Notes: generated by a model from the sequence alone, not told the origin. Shown: positions 41,725 through 51,621, counted from the stretch's first letter. The stretch is 64,000 bases of DNA from Hymenobacter sp. UV11 (GCF_004684095.1 NZ_SRII01000003.1:124001-188000); one strand, 5' to 3'. Made by a program: numbers and translations.

Positions 41725-44700
41725 ATGGTAAAATCTACTCGCTTTATGCGGATGGCGCTGCTGCTCGGCAGCCTGCCCGCCGCCAGCCAGGCGCAAACCG
41801 CGCTCCCGCTGGCCATGCAGGCCACCCCGGCCCTGCCTACCCCCGCCGACGGCCCCCGCACCGCCCGGCCGCAGTCGCTGGAGTCCTTTCTGCAGGAGCT
41901 GCGCCAGACCTACCGGGTCACCTTCCTCTACCGCAGCCAGCTAACGGAGGGCAAGTACCTGGCGCCCCGCCACCCGGACTTCAAAACGCTGCCCGAAGCC
42001 CTGCGCTACCTGAGCCGGCACAGCGGCCTGCGCTTCAAGCTGCTCAGCGACGGCACCTACATTGTGGTGCCCGCCGCGCCCGGCCCCACCGGCGATTCGC
42101 TGGCCGTGGCCCCCACTCGCCCGCAGAACCTGCTGGCAACTAGCCGTCGCCCCAGCGCCGGGCCGGTGACGGGCCGCGTGACCGATGCCAAGGGCGAGGG
42201 CCTACCCGGCGTGACGGTGCTGGTGAAGGGCACCACCAACGGTACCACTACCGGCGCCGATGGCACATTTGCCCTCGATGCGCCCGACAATGCTACGCTG
42301 GTGTTCTCCTCGGTGGGCTACGCCGGGCAGGAAATTCCGGTGAATAGCCGCACCACTATTAACGTCACGCTCAGCGAAAGCAACCAGGCGCTGAGCGACG
42401 TGGTGGTGGTGGGCTACCTCACCCAGAAGCGTGAAGACGTGACGGGCTCGGTGGCCTCCGTGTCGGCCGTAGATGCCAACCGGGCGCCGGCGCCTACCCT
42501 CACCGAGGGCATCCAGGGCCGCCTGCCGGGCGTGACCATCGCCAACTCGGGCGCGCCGGGTCAGGCGCCGGTGGTCAACATTCGGGGCCTGGGCACGCTG
42601 GCCAGCGGCAGCGGCCCGCTCTACATCGTGGATGGCCTCTGGACCGACGGCCTGCGCGACTTCAACCCCCAGGATGCCGAGTCGATTCAGGTGCTGAAGG
42701 ACGCGGCTTCGCTGGCGCCCTACGGCTCGCGCGGGGCCAACGGCGTGATTATCGTGACCACCAAGCGGGGCAAGGCCGGAAAGCCGCAGCTGCAGTTCAA
42801 CGCCTACGGCGGGCCCCAGAACATTGCCAAGCGCCTGAGCCTGACCAATGCCGCGCAGTGGGCCGCCATTACCAACCAGGCCTATGATAACGCTGGTATT
42901 GCGCGCCAGCCCTACGCCAATGCCCTGCCGGCCGGCATCGACACCGACTGGCAGAAGGAGCTGTTCCAGACCGGCGCGGTGCAGAGCTACGACCTGGGGC
43001 TGTCGGGCGGGGGTCTCACCGACAACGGCGGCCGCTCGAACTACAACCTCACCGGCAGCTACTTCCGGCAGTCGGGCACCATCAAGGGGCCGCAGTTTGA
43101 GCGCTACACGGCCCGCATCAACACGGGCCTGACCAGCGGCAAGCTCCAGATAGGGGAGAGCCTGCTGCTGTCGCGCGTCAACCAGCAGTTTGTCAACGGC
43201 TTGCCCTTTATCGACGTGGTGCGGATGCTGCCCGTGACGCCCGTGTACGACCCGGCCAACCCCGGCGGCTACGGCCTGAGCACGCCCAACGCCGTGTCGT
43301 ACGGCACCAACCCCATCGGGTCGCAGCAGCTCAACGTTAACAACACGACTAATAACCGCCTGCAGGGCAGCATTTTCGGCGAATACTCGTTCGCGCCCTG
43401 GCTGCGTTACCGCCTCAACCTGGGCCTGGAATACCTGGCTTTCCACGACCGCTCGCAGAACCAGTTTGGCCTGCTGCGCTACATCGGCGACCCCACGGTG
43501 CTCTCGTCGTATGCCGAAAACCAGGGCAACAACTTGTTTGGGCAGGCCGAAAATACCCTCACTTTCGACAAGAGCTTTGGCAAGCACAGCCTAACGGCGC
43601 TGGTGGGCTACAGCCGTCAGTACTTCAGCAACGAGTTTACGCGGGGCGTGAACTTCGGCTACGGCACTGGCCCGGTGTACTACTGGGCGCTCGACGCGGG
43701 CACCCAGAACCCGCAGGTAATCGGCTCTTCTTACGTGAATACCAAGGAGTCATATTTCGCGCAGCTAACCTACGACTTCGACCAGCGCTACCTCGTCACG
43801 GCGGCGTACCGCAACGATGGCTCGTCGCGCTTCGACCCCAACAACCGCCGCGGCAACTTCGGGGCCGCCTCGCTGGGCTGGCGCGTGTCGAAGGAGCGCT
43901 TCTTTGAGGGCGTAACGGCCATCAGCGACCTGAAGCTGCGCGCCAGCTACGGCCGCCTCGGCAACGACCAGCTCTCGGGCCCCTACGGCGGCTCGTACCT
44001 CTACCTGGGCAACATTAACCCGAACGTGAACTACCCCCTCGGGCCATCGCAAACCATTCTCAATGGCGCTATCCAGACGGCCCTGCCCAGCGCCGGCATT
44101 GGCTGGGAAACCCGTAACACGGCCAACTTCGGCTTCGACATGGCCTTTCTGGACAACCGCCTGACCTTGGGGGCCGACTACTACGTGTCGCAGACTACGG
44201 ACGCGCTCATTGCCCCACCCATACCGCTGCTGTTTGGCAATGCCGGCGACAACCCGTATCAGCGCATTGGCAAGATTGAAAACCGGGGCTTTGAGTTCTT
44301 ACTGGGCTACAATGAGAACCGCAATGCCTTCAAATACGGCATCTCGGCCAATCTCTCGACCCTGCGCAACCGCGTGCTCAACGTGGGCACCAGCGGCGAC
44401 CAGGCCAACTACTTCAACGCCGGCCCGAGCGGCGTGACGCGCACTGAGGCCGGCTACGAGGTGGGCTCGTTCTACCTCTACCAGTTTCAGGGCGTGTACC
44501 AGAGCGGCGATGCCAATATTCCGGCGGGCCTGCAGGCCGGTGACGCCAAGTATGCCGACACCAACGGCGACGGCGTCATCAACGAGAAGGACCGGGTGCA
44601 CACCGGCCGGGTGTTTCCCAAAATTCAGTACGGCCTGAACCTGACGGCCAGCTACGGCGGCTTCGACGTGGCGGCCTTCGTGCAGGGTATTCAGGGCAAC

Positions 44701-45126
44701 GACGTGTTCAACAACACCCGCTACTGGACCGACCGCATCGACCAGACCGGCAACTACCGCACCGACCTCAACCCCTGGACCCCGACCAACACCGGCACCA
44801 ACACGCCGCGCCTGGTGGCGGCGGGCCAGTCGGCCGTCAACAACTCGCAGTACAACTCGACGCGCTGGCTGGAAGACGGCTCCTATTTCCGCCTCAAAAA
44901 CGTGCAGATTGGCTACTCCCTACCCTCCTCGGTGATGGAGAAGCTGCGGGTGATTTCGCGCCTGCGCATCTATGCCACTGGCCAGAACGTGTTTACGGTG
45001 ACCAAGTACAGCGGCTACGACCCCGAAACGGTGGGCGGCACGGGCGGCATCCTCACGCGGGGCCTCGATGAGGGCCAGTACCCCAACCTGCGCTCGTTCA
45101 CGCTCGGCCTGCAGGCCGGTTTTTAA
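41725..45126 (+). CDS. SusC-like TonB-dependent transducer with STN domain
   Basis: Outer-membrane transporter of 1133 residues that also signals. After the signal peptide (about 1-24) and a linker comes a secretin/TonB N-terminal (STN) domain at about 50-113: ESFLQELRQTYRVTFLYRSQ, then LPEALRYLSRHSGLRFKLLS. That domain contacts FecR. Next are the carboxypeptidase-D-like domain (VTGRVTDAKGEGLPGVTVLV) and the plug (DVVVVGYLTQKREDVTGSVA; NPLYIVDG is replaced by GPLYIVDGLW; DAASLAPYGSRGANGVI). The barrel ends in FTLGLQAGF. It has no separate enzyme-specific feature. Its position after the sigma/FecR pair and before SusD and GH43 genes makes it the sensor of this locus. Confidence 0.94.
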   Translation: MVKSTRFMRMALLLGSLPAASQAQTALPLAMQATPALPTPADGPRTARPQSLESFLQELRQTYRVTFLYRSQLTEGKYLAPRHPDFKTLPEALRYLSRHSGLRFKLLSDGTYIVVPAAPGPTGDSLAVAPTRPQNLLATSRRPSAGPVTGRVTDAKGEGLPGVTVLVKGTTNGTTTGADGTFALDAPDNATLVFSSVGYAGQEIPVNSRTTINVTLSESNQALSDVVVVGYLTQKREDVTGSVASVSAVDANRAPAPTLTEGIQGRLPGVTIANSGAPGQAPVVNIRGLGTLASGSGPLYIVDGLWTDGLRDFNPQDAESIQVLKDAASLAPYGSRGANGVIIVTTKRGKAGKPQLQFNAYGGPQNIAKRLSLTNAAQWAAITNQAYDNAGIARQPYANALPAGIDTDWQKELFQTGAVQSYDLGLSGGGLTDNGGRSNYNLTGSYFRQSGTIKGPQFERYTARINTGLTSGKLQIGESLLLSRVNQQFVNGLPFIDVVRMLPVTPVYDPANPGGYGLSTPNAVSYGTNPIGSQQLNVNNTTNNRLQGSIFGEYSFAPWLRYRLNLGLEYLAFHDRSQNQFGLLRYIGDPTVLSSYAENQGNNLFGQAENTLTFDKSFGKHSLTALVGYSRQYFSNEFTRGVNFGYGTGPVYYWALDAGTQNPQVIGSSYVNTKESYFAQLTYDFDQRYLVTAAYRNDGSSRFDPNNRRGNFGAASLGWRVSKERFFEGVTAISDLKLRASYGRLGNDQLSGPYGGSYLYLGNINPNVNYPLGPSQTILNGAIQTALPSAGIGWETRNTANFGFDMAFLDNRLTLGADYYVSQTTDALIAPPIPLLFGNAGDNPYQRIGKIENRGFEFLLGYNENRNAFKYGISANLSTLRNRVLNVGTSGDQANYFNAGPSGVTRTEAGYEVGSFYLYQFQGVYQSGDANIPAGLQAGDAKYADTNGDGVINEKDRVHTGRVFPKIQYGLNLTASYGGFDVAAFVQGIQGNDVFNNTRYWTDRIDQTGNYRTDLNPWTPTNTGTNTPRLVAAGQSAVNNSQYNSTRWLEDGSYFRLKNVQIGYSLPSSVMEKLRVISRLRIYATGQNVFTVTKYSGYDPETVGGTGGILTRGLDEGQYPNLRSFTLGLQAGF

Positions 45127-45172
45127 GGCGCCAGCGCCGTTGTTTTCCACGCTCTAACTATTCCCGCCCGAT

Positions 45173-46750
45173 ATGAAATTTCTTAACCTCAAGGCGCTGG
45201 GCCTGGCCGGCGGCCTGCTGCTCGGCGCCACTGCGTGCCAGAAAGACATCCTCAACCAGCCCAACCCGAACCTGGCCACCACGGCCTCGTTCTGGCAGAA
45301 TAGCAACGACGCCACCAAGGGCGTGCTGGCGGCCTACAGCGGCCTGCAGCAGCTGGGCACCTATCGCCGCTGGCTCAACTTTGCTTTTGATATTCGCGAC
45401 GATGAGGGCTTCAGCCAGAGCCCCTGGAATGAGCTGCGCGACTTCAACCGCTTCATTATCGGCAACTACGATTTTGAGGTGAACTTCGTCATCTACCGCG
45501 ACCATTACCGCGGCATCGTGCGCTGCAACCAGGTGCTCGACAACGTGCCCACCATCACGGGCATGGATGCCACGCTGCAGAAGCAGATTCTGGCCGAGGC
45601 CCGGTTTATCCGCGCGCTGCTCTACTTCAATATGGTATCGCTCTACGGCCGCGTGCCGCTGGTGGTGAACCAGGTGACGTCGCTGACCACCATTCCGGCC
45701 CAGGCCACCGACGAGGCCCAGGTGTGGAGCCTAGTGTTCAGCGACTTACAGGCTGCTATTCCGGGCCTGCCCCTGAGCTACAGCGGCAACGACCTGGGTC
45801 GGGCCACCAAGGGCGCCGCCCAAACGCTGCTTGGCAAGGCCTACATGCAAAACCGCCGCTGGGCCGACGCCTCGGCCCAGTTTGCCAGCGTCATCGCCTC
45901 AAACCAGTACAAGCTCACCGGCACCTACACCGACAACTTCCGCCACACGACGGAGAACAACACGGAGTCGATTTTTGAGGTGCAGTTCACCGATACCAAG
46001 CGCGGCGGCAACGACGGCGACGATGCTACCTCGTCGGAGGGCGGGCAGCGCTCGCAGTTTTTCGGCGTGCCGGGCTTTGGCTTCAACGACGGCGAGGTGC
46101 GGCCCTGGGTGGTAAATGAGTTTTTGAAAGAAGCCACCACCACTGGCCAGCGCGACCCGCGCCTGGCGTCCACGGTGTTCTACAACCGCTTCGACCAGAC
46201 GCAGTTTCCGAGCGCCCTACCCCCCGATACTGACCGGGGCGTGTACGGTCAGGACAGCTTCGAGACGCGCTACGCCAACGATGCCCGCAACCTGGCCCGC
46301 GTGTACTGGCGCAAGTACCAGACCGACTACTACCGCACGTTTGAGGACTTCGACTCGCCCATTAATCAGCGGGTGATGCGCTACGCCGACGTGCTGCTGC
46401 TGCAGGCCGAGGCGCTGAACGAGCAGGGCCAGACTGCGGCCGCTGTGCCGCTCATCAACCAGGTGCGCCAACGCACCAGCACCGGCCTGCCGGCCCTCAC
46501 GGCGGGTAGCTTCACCCAGGCCAGCCTGCGCGCCCAGCTCATGCACGAGCGCGTGACCGAGCTCACCGGCGAAGGCACCCGCTGGTTTGACCTGCGCCGC
46601 TGGAACTACTTCGACACCCAGGATGGCATCAACACCCTGGCCGCCCGCGACGCCGACTACGCCAGCTTCAAGCTCAACAAGTCGCGCCTGCTGCCCATTC
46701 CGCAGACCGATGTGGACCTGGCCAAGCTGACCCAAAATCCGGGCTGGTAG
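45173..46750 (+). CDS. SusD-like surface glycan-binding lipoprotein
   Basis: Lipoprotein of 525 residues, lipobox LLGATAC (Cys22). SusD features include NLATTASFWQNSNDATKGVL, LAEARFIRALLYFNMVSLYG, RATKGAAQTLLGKAYMQNRR, RVMRYADVLLLQAEALNEQG and ERVTELTGEGTRWFDLRRWN, ending in LLPIPQTDVDLAKLTQNPG. It is the partner of the STN-SusC upstream (46-base gap) and precedes the GH43 genes. Confidence 0.94.
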   Translation: MKFLNLKALGLAGGLLLGATACQKDILNQPNPNLATTASFWQNSNDATKGVLAAYSGLQQLGTYRRWLNFAFDIRDDEGFSQSPWNELRDFNRFIIGNYDFEVNFVIYRDHYRGIVRCNQVLDNVPTITGMDATLQKQILAEARFIRALLYFNMVSLYGRVPLVVNQVTSLTTIPAQATDEAQVWSLVFSDLQAAIPGLPLSYSGNDLGRATKGAAQTLLGKAYMQNRRWADASAQFASVIASNQYKLTGTYTDNFRHTTENNTESIFEVQFTDTKRGGNDGDDATSSEGGQRSQFFGVPGFGFNDGEVRPWVVNEFLKEATTTGQRDPRLASTVFYNRFDQTQFPSALPPDTDRGVYGQDSFETRYANDARNLARVYWRKYQTDYYRTFEDFDSPINQRVMRYADVLLLQAEALNEQGQTAAAVPLINQVRQRTSTGLPALTAGSFTQASLRAQLMHERVTELTGEGTRWFDLRRWNYFDTQDGINTLAARDADYASFKLNKSRLLPIPQTDVDLAKLTQNPGW

Positions 46751-46835
46751 GCTGTGACGGGCCGCCGGATGTTTCCGGCGGTCCCTTTGGCGGGCCGCAT
46801 CCCGCGCAAGTATCTCTTCTATTCCCATCCAGCTT

Positions 46836-47909
46836 ATGTATTTCTTCTCCACGCGGCCGTTGCACCGGCTGCTTCCGTTGGCCCTGGCCGTCCTGCTCTC
46901 GTGCAGCAGCGGCTCAGACGGCGGCACCCCGCCCACGCCTACCCCCCCGCCCGCGCCGGCCGCTACCACCTTCACCAACCCGCTGCTGACCGCGGGCCCC
47001 GACCCGTGGGTGGCCCAAAAAGATGGCTTCTACTACGTGATGGTGACGACCGGCAACAACCTGCAAATCCGCAAAACGGCGAAGATGTCGGAGCTGGGCA
47101 CGGCTCCGAGCACCATCGTGTGGAACCCCAGCGTGGCTGGTGTAACCCAGCGCGACCTGTGGGCCCCCGAGCTGTATTTCTTTGATGGCAAGTGGTATAT
47201 CTACTACTCGGCCGACCCCTTGTGCTGCGACGGGCACCGCGTGCACGTGCTCGAAAATGCTAGCTCCGACCCCACCCAGGGCACCTGGGTAAACAAGGGC
47301 CGCATTGCCAACCCCACCAGCGACCTGTGGGCCATCGACGGCACGGTGCTGGAGCTGAACAGCAAGCGCTATTTCATTTGGTCGGGCCACGAAACCGCCC
47401 CCAACCCTACCCAGATTATCTACATCTCGGAGATGAGCAACCCCTGGACGCTAGTGGGGCCGCGCGTGGAGCTCACGCGCCCCACCTACGCCTGGGAGCA
47501 AAACGGCAGCCCGGCCGTGAACGAAGGTCCCGAGATATTGCAGCACAACGGCAAGACCTTTCTCATCTACTCGGCCAGCCACTGCAGCACCGACGACTAC
47601 GCCCTGGGCCAGCTGACCCTGACCGGTACCGACCCGCTGGCGCCCGGCGCCTGGACGAAGCTGGCGACTCCGGTATTCGTGAAAAACCCCGCCAACAAGG
47701 CATTTGGGCCGGGCCATAACGGCTTTTTCAAGTCGAAGGACGGCACCGAGGACTGGCTCATCTACCACGCCAACCCGCTGACCGGCGAGGGCTGCAGCGA
47801 CACCCGCAGCACCCGCATGCAGAAGTTTACCTGGAATACCGACGGCACCCCCAACTTTGGGACGCCCGTAGCGCTGGGGGCGGCCCTGACCCGGCCCGCT
47901 GGCGAGTAG
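46836..47909 (+). CDS. GH43-type glycosidase lipoprotein
   Basis: Probable surface or periplasmic lipoprotein of 357 residues. The N-terminus LALAVLLSCSSGSDGG is a lipobox (Cys23), followed by a Pro/Thr linker. The five-bladed propeller of family 43 follows: FTNPLLTAGPDPWVAQKDGF with the base Asp in GPDPW, then RDLWAPELYFFDGKWYIYYS, WAIDGTVLELNSKRYFIWSG, VNEGPEILQHNGKTFLIYSA with the likely acid Glu in NEGPE, and GPGHNGFFKSKDGTEDWLIY. The motif set resembles the alpha-L-arabinofuranosidase/beta-xylosidase branch. It lies downstream of SusD, probably in the same operon. Confidence 0.88.
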   Translation: MYFFSTRPLHRLLPLALAVLLSCSSGSDGGTPPTPTPPPAPAATTFTNPLLTAGPDPWVAQKDGFYYVMVTTGNNLQIRKTAKMSELGTAPSTIVWNPSVAGVTQRDLWAPELYFFDGKWYIYYSADPLCCDGHRVHVLENASSDPTQGTWVNKGRIANPTSDLWAIDGTVLELNSKRYFIWSGHETAPNPTQIIYISEMSNPWTLVGPRVELTRPTYAWEQNGSPAVNEGPEILQHNGKTFLIYSASHCSTDDYALGQLTLTGTDPLAPGAWTKLATPVFVKNPANKAFGPGHNGFFKSKDGTEDWLIYHANPLTGEGCSDTRSTRMQKFTWNTDGTPNFGTPVALGAALTRPAGE

Positions 47910-47988
47910 GGTGGCTTTGGGCCATTCATAACCTCTTTTCCTGCACGAATGGCCTGCCCCGCGCAGGCCATTTTGTTGATTCCTGCTG

Positions 47989-49611
47989 ATGCAAACTCTC
48001 CTTTTTTGCCGTGGGCTGGCGGCGCTGGCCCTGCTGGCGGCGGCCCCGCTGCTGGCCGCCGGCCAGGCGCCGGCCAAGGCTAAGGCCCGGCGGCCGGCCG
48101 CCGCCAAGGCGGCTACCGTCCCTACCCCCCTCGCCATCGCTAATCCCGTGCTGGCCGGCGACTACCCCGACCCGTCGGTGACCCAGGTGGGCAACACCTA
48201 CTGGGCCACGGCCACGTCGTCGAACTGGGGGCCGACGTTTCCGCTGCTGAAATCGACTAATTTGCAGCACTGGACGCTGGTGGGGCACGTGTTTCCGGGG
48301 GCGCGGCCGGCCTGGGCCGACTACTACTTCTGGGCGCCCGAGATTAACCACGACCAGAACGGTAAGACCTACGTCTTCTACACCGCGCACCAGCGGGGCG
48401 GCAACCTGGCCGTGGGCGTGGCCAGCGCCGACCACCCCGAAGGACCCTACCGCGACCACGGCCCGCTGGTGGGCCAGCCCGACGGCAGCATCGACGGCTT
48501 TCCAATGCGCGACGAAAAAGGCCAGCCCTACCTCATCTGGAAGGAAGACGGCAATAGCGTGCAGAAGCCTACCCCCATCTGGGCGCAGCGCCTGAGCGCC
48601 GACCGCACCAAGCTGGTGGGCGAGAAAAAAGAGCTTTTTCGCAATACCGCCGCCTGGGAGGGCAACCTGGTGGAGGGGCCCAGCCTGGTGCGCCACGGCG
48701 GCTATTTCTATATGTTTTATGCCGCCAATGGCTGCTGCGGGCCGGGCTGCACCTACGCCACGGGGGTAGCACGGGCCAAAAACCTGCTGGGCCCCTGGGA
48801 GAAATATTCCCGCAACCCTATCCTCACCAAGAATGACGTCTGGACCTGCCCCGGCCACGGCACGGCCATTGAGCGCGCCGGCCACTGGTATATGCTGCAC
48901 CACGCTTACCAGACTGGCAGCTTTCAAAACGTTGGCCGCCAGGGCGTGCTCAGCGAGTTTGTTTGGAGCAAGGCCGGCTGGCCCGAGTTTTTGACGCACA
49001 CTACCCCCGTGGCCGCCGCCCAGGTACCCGCCGTGGTGGCCGATGAGTTTGCCAGCGCCACCCTGGCGCCCGCCTGGGAGTGGCCGGTGGAGGAGAAGCC
49101 CACTTTCGCGCTGCAAAATGGCCAGCTGCACCTCACGGCCCGGCCCGAGCAGGGCGGCGCGGCGCTGGGCCGGCCCACGCTGGCCGCCACCTACACCGCC
49201 ACGACCACGCTGCTCAGCCCCAGCACCCTACCCCCCGGCACCACCGCCGGCCTGGCCGCCCTCGGCGACCCCAACAATGCCCTCAGCCTGCTGGCTGGCG
49301 AGGGCAAGCTGGAAGTGCAGGAGCGCCGCGCCGGCAAAACCCGCACCCTGGCCGAAGCCGCCCTACCCCCCTCGGCGGCCCTGTACCTGCGCCTGCAAAA
49401 CCAAGACGGCAGCCACTACCGCTTTGCCTATAGCCCCGACGGCCGCACCTGGACCGAGCTGCTGCCCACCGGCCAAACTGCCGACGGCGGCTTCCTGCCC
49501 CCCTGGGACCGCGGCGTGCGGGTGGGCGTAGTGGCCCAGGGGCCAGCGTCGGCCACCGCCACGTTTGAGCGCTTTGAAGTGCGCAATGAGGTGCTGCCCC
49601 GCCCCGAATAG
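47989..49611 (+). CDS. GH43-type beta-xylosidase-like enzyme with C-terminal beta-sandwich
   Basis: Exported enzyme of 540 residues with signal peptide about 1-26. The family 43 propeller runs to about residue 340: NPVLAGDYPDPSVTQVGNTY (base Asp in DYPDPS), YFWAPEINHDQNGKTYVFY, IDGFPMRDEKGQPYLIWKED, and VEGPSLVRHGGYFYMFYAAN with the likely acid Glu in VEGPS. The C-terminal part (about 350-530) has a concanavalin-like sandwich (TLAPAWEWPVEEKPTFALQN; GRPTLAATYTATTTL; LYLRLQNQDGSHYRFAYS), as in GH43/DUF1349-type xylosidases. It is cotranscribed with the GH43 lipoprotein upstream and GH5-like enzyme downstream. Confidence 0.88.
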   Translation: MQTLLFCRGLAALALLAAAPLLAAGQAPAKAKARRPAAAKAATVPTPLAIANPVLAGDYPDPSVTQVGNTYWATATSSNWGPTFPLLKSTNLQHWTLVGHVFPGARPAWADYYFWAPEINHDQNGKTYVFYTAHQRGGNLAVGVASADHPEGPYRDHGPLVGQPDGSIDGFPMRDEKGQPYLIWKEDGNSVQKPTPIWAQRLSADRTKLVGEKKELFRNTAAWEGNLVEGPSLVRHGGYFYMFYAANGCCGPGCTYATGVARAKNLLGPWEKYSRNPILTKNDVWTCPGHGTAIERAGHWYMLHHAYQTGSFQNVGRQGVLSEFVWSKAGWPEFLTHTTPVAAAQVPAVVADEFASATLAPAWEWPVEEKPTFALQNGQLHLTARPEQGGAALGRPTLAATYTATTTLLSPSTLPPGTTAGLAALGDPNNALSLLAGEGKLEVQERRAGKTRTLAEAALPPSAALYLRLQNQDGSHYRFAYSPDGRTWTELLPTGQTADGGFLPPWDRGVRVGVVAQGPASATATFERFEVRNEVLPRPE

Positions 49612-49698
49612 AACCGCCGCTACATTCCTTACGCTGGTCGGCCGCTGGGCTGGCCCGCCACTCAATTCCCACGCTTCTTTTTCCTACCCCCCTTCCGC

Positions 49699-50805
49699 AT
49701 GAAAAAACTGTCCATGCTGCTGCTGGGCCTGGCGCTGCTCGGCGCCCCGCTGGCCCAGGCTCAGAAAGTCAAAACCAAAACCAAGGGCGGCGCGGCCATG
49801 CTGGCCACCGGCCCGGCCGGCCGCTGGTCGGCCGATAGGGCCAATGCCTGGTACCGGGCCCGGCCCTGGATGACAGGCGCCAACTTTATCCCCAGCACCG
49901 CCATCAACCAGCTGGAGATGTGGCAGGCGGCCACCTTCGACCCGCAAACTATTGATAAAGAGCTGGGTTGGGCCGAAGGCATCGGCTTCAATACCATGCG
50001 CGTGTTTCTGCACGATTTGGCGTGGAAGGAGGACCCGGCGGGCTTCAAGAAGCGGGTAGGCGACTACCTGGCCATCGCCGATAAGCACCACATCGGCACC
50101 ATCTTCGTGTTCTTCGACGACTGCTGGAACAAGGACCCGCACATGGGCCCGCAGCCGTCGCCCAAAACCGGCGTCCACAACTCGGGCTGGGTGCAGGACC
50201 CCGGCGACCCCGCCTCGCGCGACTCGGCCACCTTCATGGGCTTCAAGCCCTACGTAACCGACGTGCTCACCAGCTTTGCCCACGATAAGCGCATCGCGCT
50301 GTGGGACTTATACAACGAGCCTGGCAATTCGGGCAAAGGCGTGGCGTCGCTTCCGCTGCTGCGCAACACCTTTGCCTGGGCCGAAGCCGTGCGCCCCGAC
50401 CAGCCCCTGAGCGCGGGCCTCTGGAACTGGGATTTCCAGGCCCTGAACACCTTCCAGGCGCTGCATTCCGATGTCATCACCTACCACGACTACGAGGAGC
50501 CGGCCTGGCACGAGCGCGTGATTGATATGCTGCAAACCCACGGCCGCCCGCTCATTTGTACCGAGTACATGGCCCGGCCCCGCAACTCACGCTTCGTCAA
50601 TATTTTACCTCTGCTCAAGAAGTACAACGTGGCCGCCATCAACTGGGGCCTGGTAGATGGCAAAACCAACACCAAGTACGCCTGGGACACGCCCCTGGCC
50701 GACGGCTCGGAGCCGATGGAGTGGTTCCACGAGGTGTTTCGCACGGACGGTACGCCTTATCGGCAAGATGAGACGGAATTGATTAAGAAGCTGACTAGTA
50801 AGTGA
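49699..50805 (+). CDS. Exported clan GH-A endoglycanase, GH5-like
   Basis: Enzyme of 368 residues with signal peptide 1-21 (LLLGLALLGAPLAQAQ). It has the (beta/alpha)8 cellulase-type fold. The likely acid/base is Glu207 in WDLYNEPGN and the nucleophile Glu289 in LICTEYMARP. Other marks are GANFIPSTAINQLEMWQAAT and GWAEGIGFNTMRVFLHDLAW. Similar proteins in Bacteroidota databases are often named 1,4-beta-xylanase, but I infer only a retaining endo-glycanase. It is the last gene of the second utilisation locus. A family 1 palindrome follows 10 bases after the stop. Confidence 0.85.
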   Translation: MKKLSMLLLGLALLGAPLAQAQKVKTKTKGGAAMLATGPAGRWSADRANAWYRARPWMTGANFIPSTAINQLEMWQAATFDPQTIDKELGWAEGIGFNTMRVFLHDLAWKEDPAGFKKRVGDYLAIADKHHIGTIFVFFDDCWNKDPHMGPQPSPKTGVHNSGWVQDPGDPASRDSATFMGFKPYVTDVLTSFAHDKRIALWDLYNEPGNSGKGVASLPLLRNTFAWAEAVRPDQPLSAGLWNWDFQALNTFQALHSDVITYHDYEEPAWHERVIDMLQTHGRPLICTEYMARPRNSRFVNILPLLKKYNVAAINWGLVDGKTNTKYAWDTPLADGSEPMEWFHEVFRTDGTPYRQDETELIKKLTSK

Positions 50806-50814
50806 TTTTGCTAT

Positions 50815-50930
50815 AAATAAAAGAACGTCATGCTGAGCTTGTCGAAGCATCTCGCTAGCGCCGAATAGGTTAGTAACCCAGCGGCGCGAGCGAGATGCTT
50901 CGACAAGCTCAGCATGACGTTCTTTTATTT
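50815..50930. repeat. Palindromic repeat, family 1
   Basis: Arms AAATAAAAGAACGTCATGCT continuing GAGCTTGTCGAAGCATCTCGCT and the complement to the right, with a loop of about 30 bases. It lies between the convergent GH5-like gene and a hypothetical gene. Confidence 0.88.
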
Positions 50931-50943
50931 TCTATCCAGCTAC

Positions 50944-51621
50944 TTACGCGGCCGGCAGCGTTGCCTCATACGTATCGGCGTACTTGAACTCTTCCAGCCA
51001 ATAATCGGAGCTGATAACGTCAAATGTCACACTATCAGCGGTTTTATCGCTGGGCGTGCGCTGCCACAGAATGAGCGGAGCCGAGGGAAACTCGCCGCCC
51101 GCCAGCTGCTCGCTGAACAAGCGGTGCACCAGGGCGTGGTCGCTGAGGCCCTGGGCCAGCAGGCGCAGCAGCGGCACGGCCGGCTCCGGGTCTAATACGG
51201 CCAGGTCTTCGGGGGTAGGGGCCGTAATTTTTACCTTGAACTCAACGGCCTGCGGGTGCGGAAACTTGCCATTGTAGGCCGTGTAAAGCAGCTGCGTGGC
51301 GTTGAAGAAGGCCGGGTGCAGCCGCAGCTCGGGGTTTTCCTCCCACAGCTTCTCGGTTTCCATTTGGTGGGCTAGCTGCTCCAGCTGGCCGGTGGTCAGC
51401 TCGTCGGCCATCAGGTAGGTGAGCACGACCTCGGCGGCGGCGGCGGGCTCCAGCTCGGTGAGGGCCATCTGGCACATCTCCTTGAGCTCGGCCGGGGCCA
51501 GGGCCTCGGGGTTGTCGTAGTCGAGCTGCTTGAGCAGGGCCAGGTAGTCGGTATTGGTCCAGGCGGTGGGTAATTCGCTGAGGTGCTGAAAGGAAAGTCG
51601 TTCGACGGTGTAGGTTGACAT
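50944..51621 (-). CDS. Hypothetical acidic protein
   Basis: Protein of 225 residues with no recognised family. It begins STYTVERLSFQHLSELPTAW and is rich in Glu, Leu and Ala. It appears mostly helical in the first 110 residues (LTELEPAAAAEVVLTYLMAD; TTGQLEQLAHQMETEKLWEE), then has a segment LHPAFFNATQLLYTAYNGKF. No signal peptide, membrane span or metal motif is seen. The ATG at 51621 is preferred to that at 51633. It is convergent with the GH5-like gene, and codon use matches its neighbours. It may be a cytosolic protein conserved only in close relatives. Confidence 0.75.
   Translation of the reverse strand: MSTYTVERLSFQHLSELPTAWTNTDYLALLKQLDYDNPEALAPAELKEMCQMALTELEPAAAAEVVLTYLMADELTTGQLEQLAHQMETEKLWEENPELRLHPAFFNATQLLYTAYNGKFPHPQAVEFKVKITAPTPEDLAVLDPEPAVPLLRLLAQGLSDHALVHRLFSEQLAGGEFPSAPLILWQRTPSDKTADSVTFDVISSDYWLEEFKYADTYEATLPAA

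Noticed and set aside
42202..43587. 461-codon minus-strand frame opposite the STN-SusC gene
   Set aside because: High G+C content in the third codon position of the real gene removes stops on the other strand; the product is low-complexity.
47926..49131. 401-codon minus-strand frame opposite the second GH43 gene
   Set aside because: Same reason; the plus strand encodes a complete family 43 protein.
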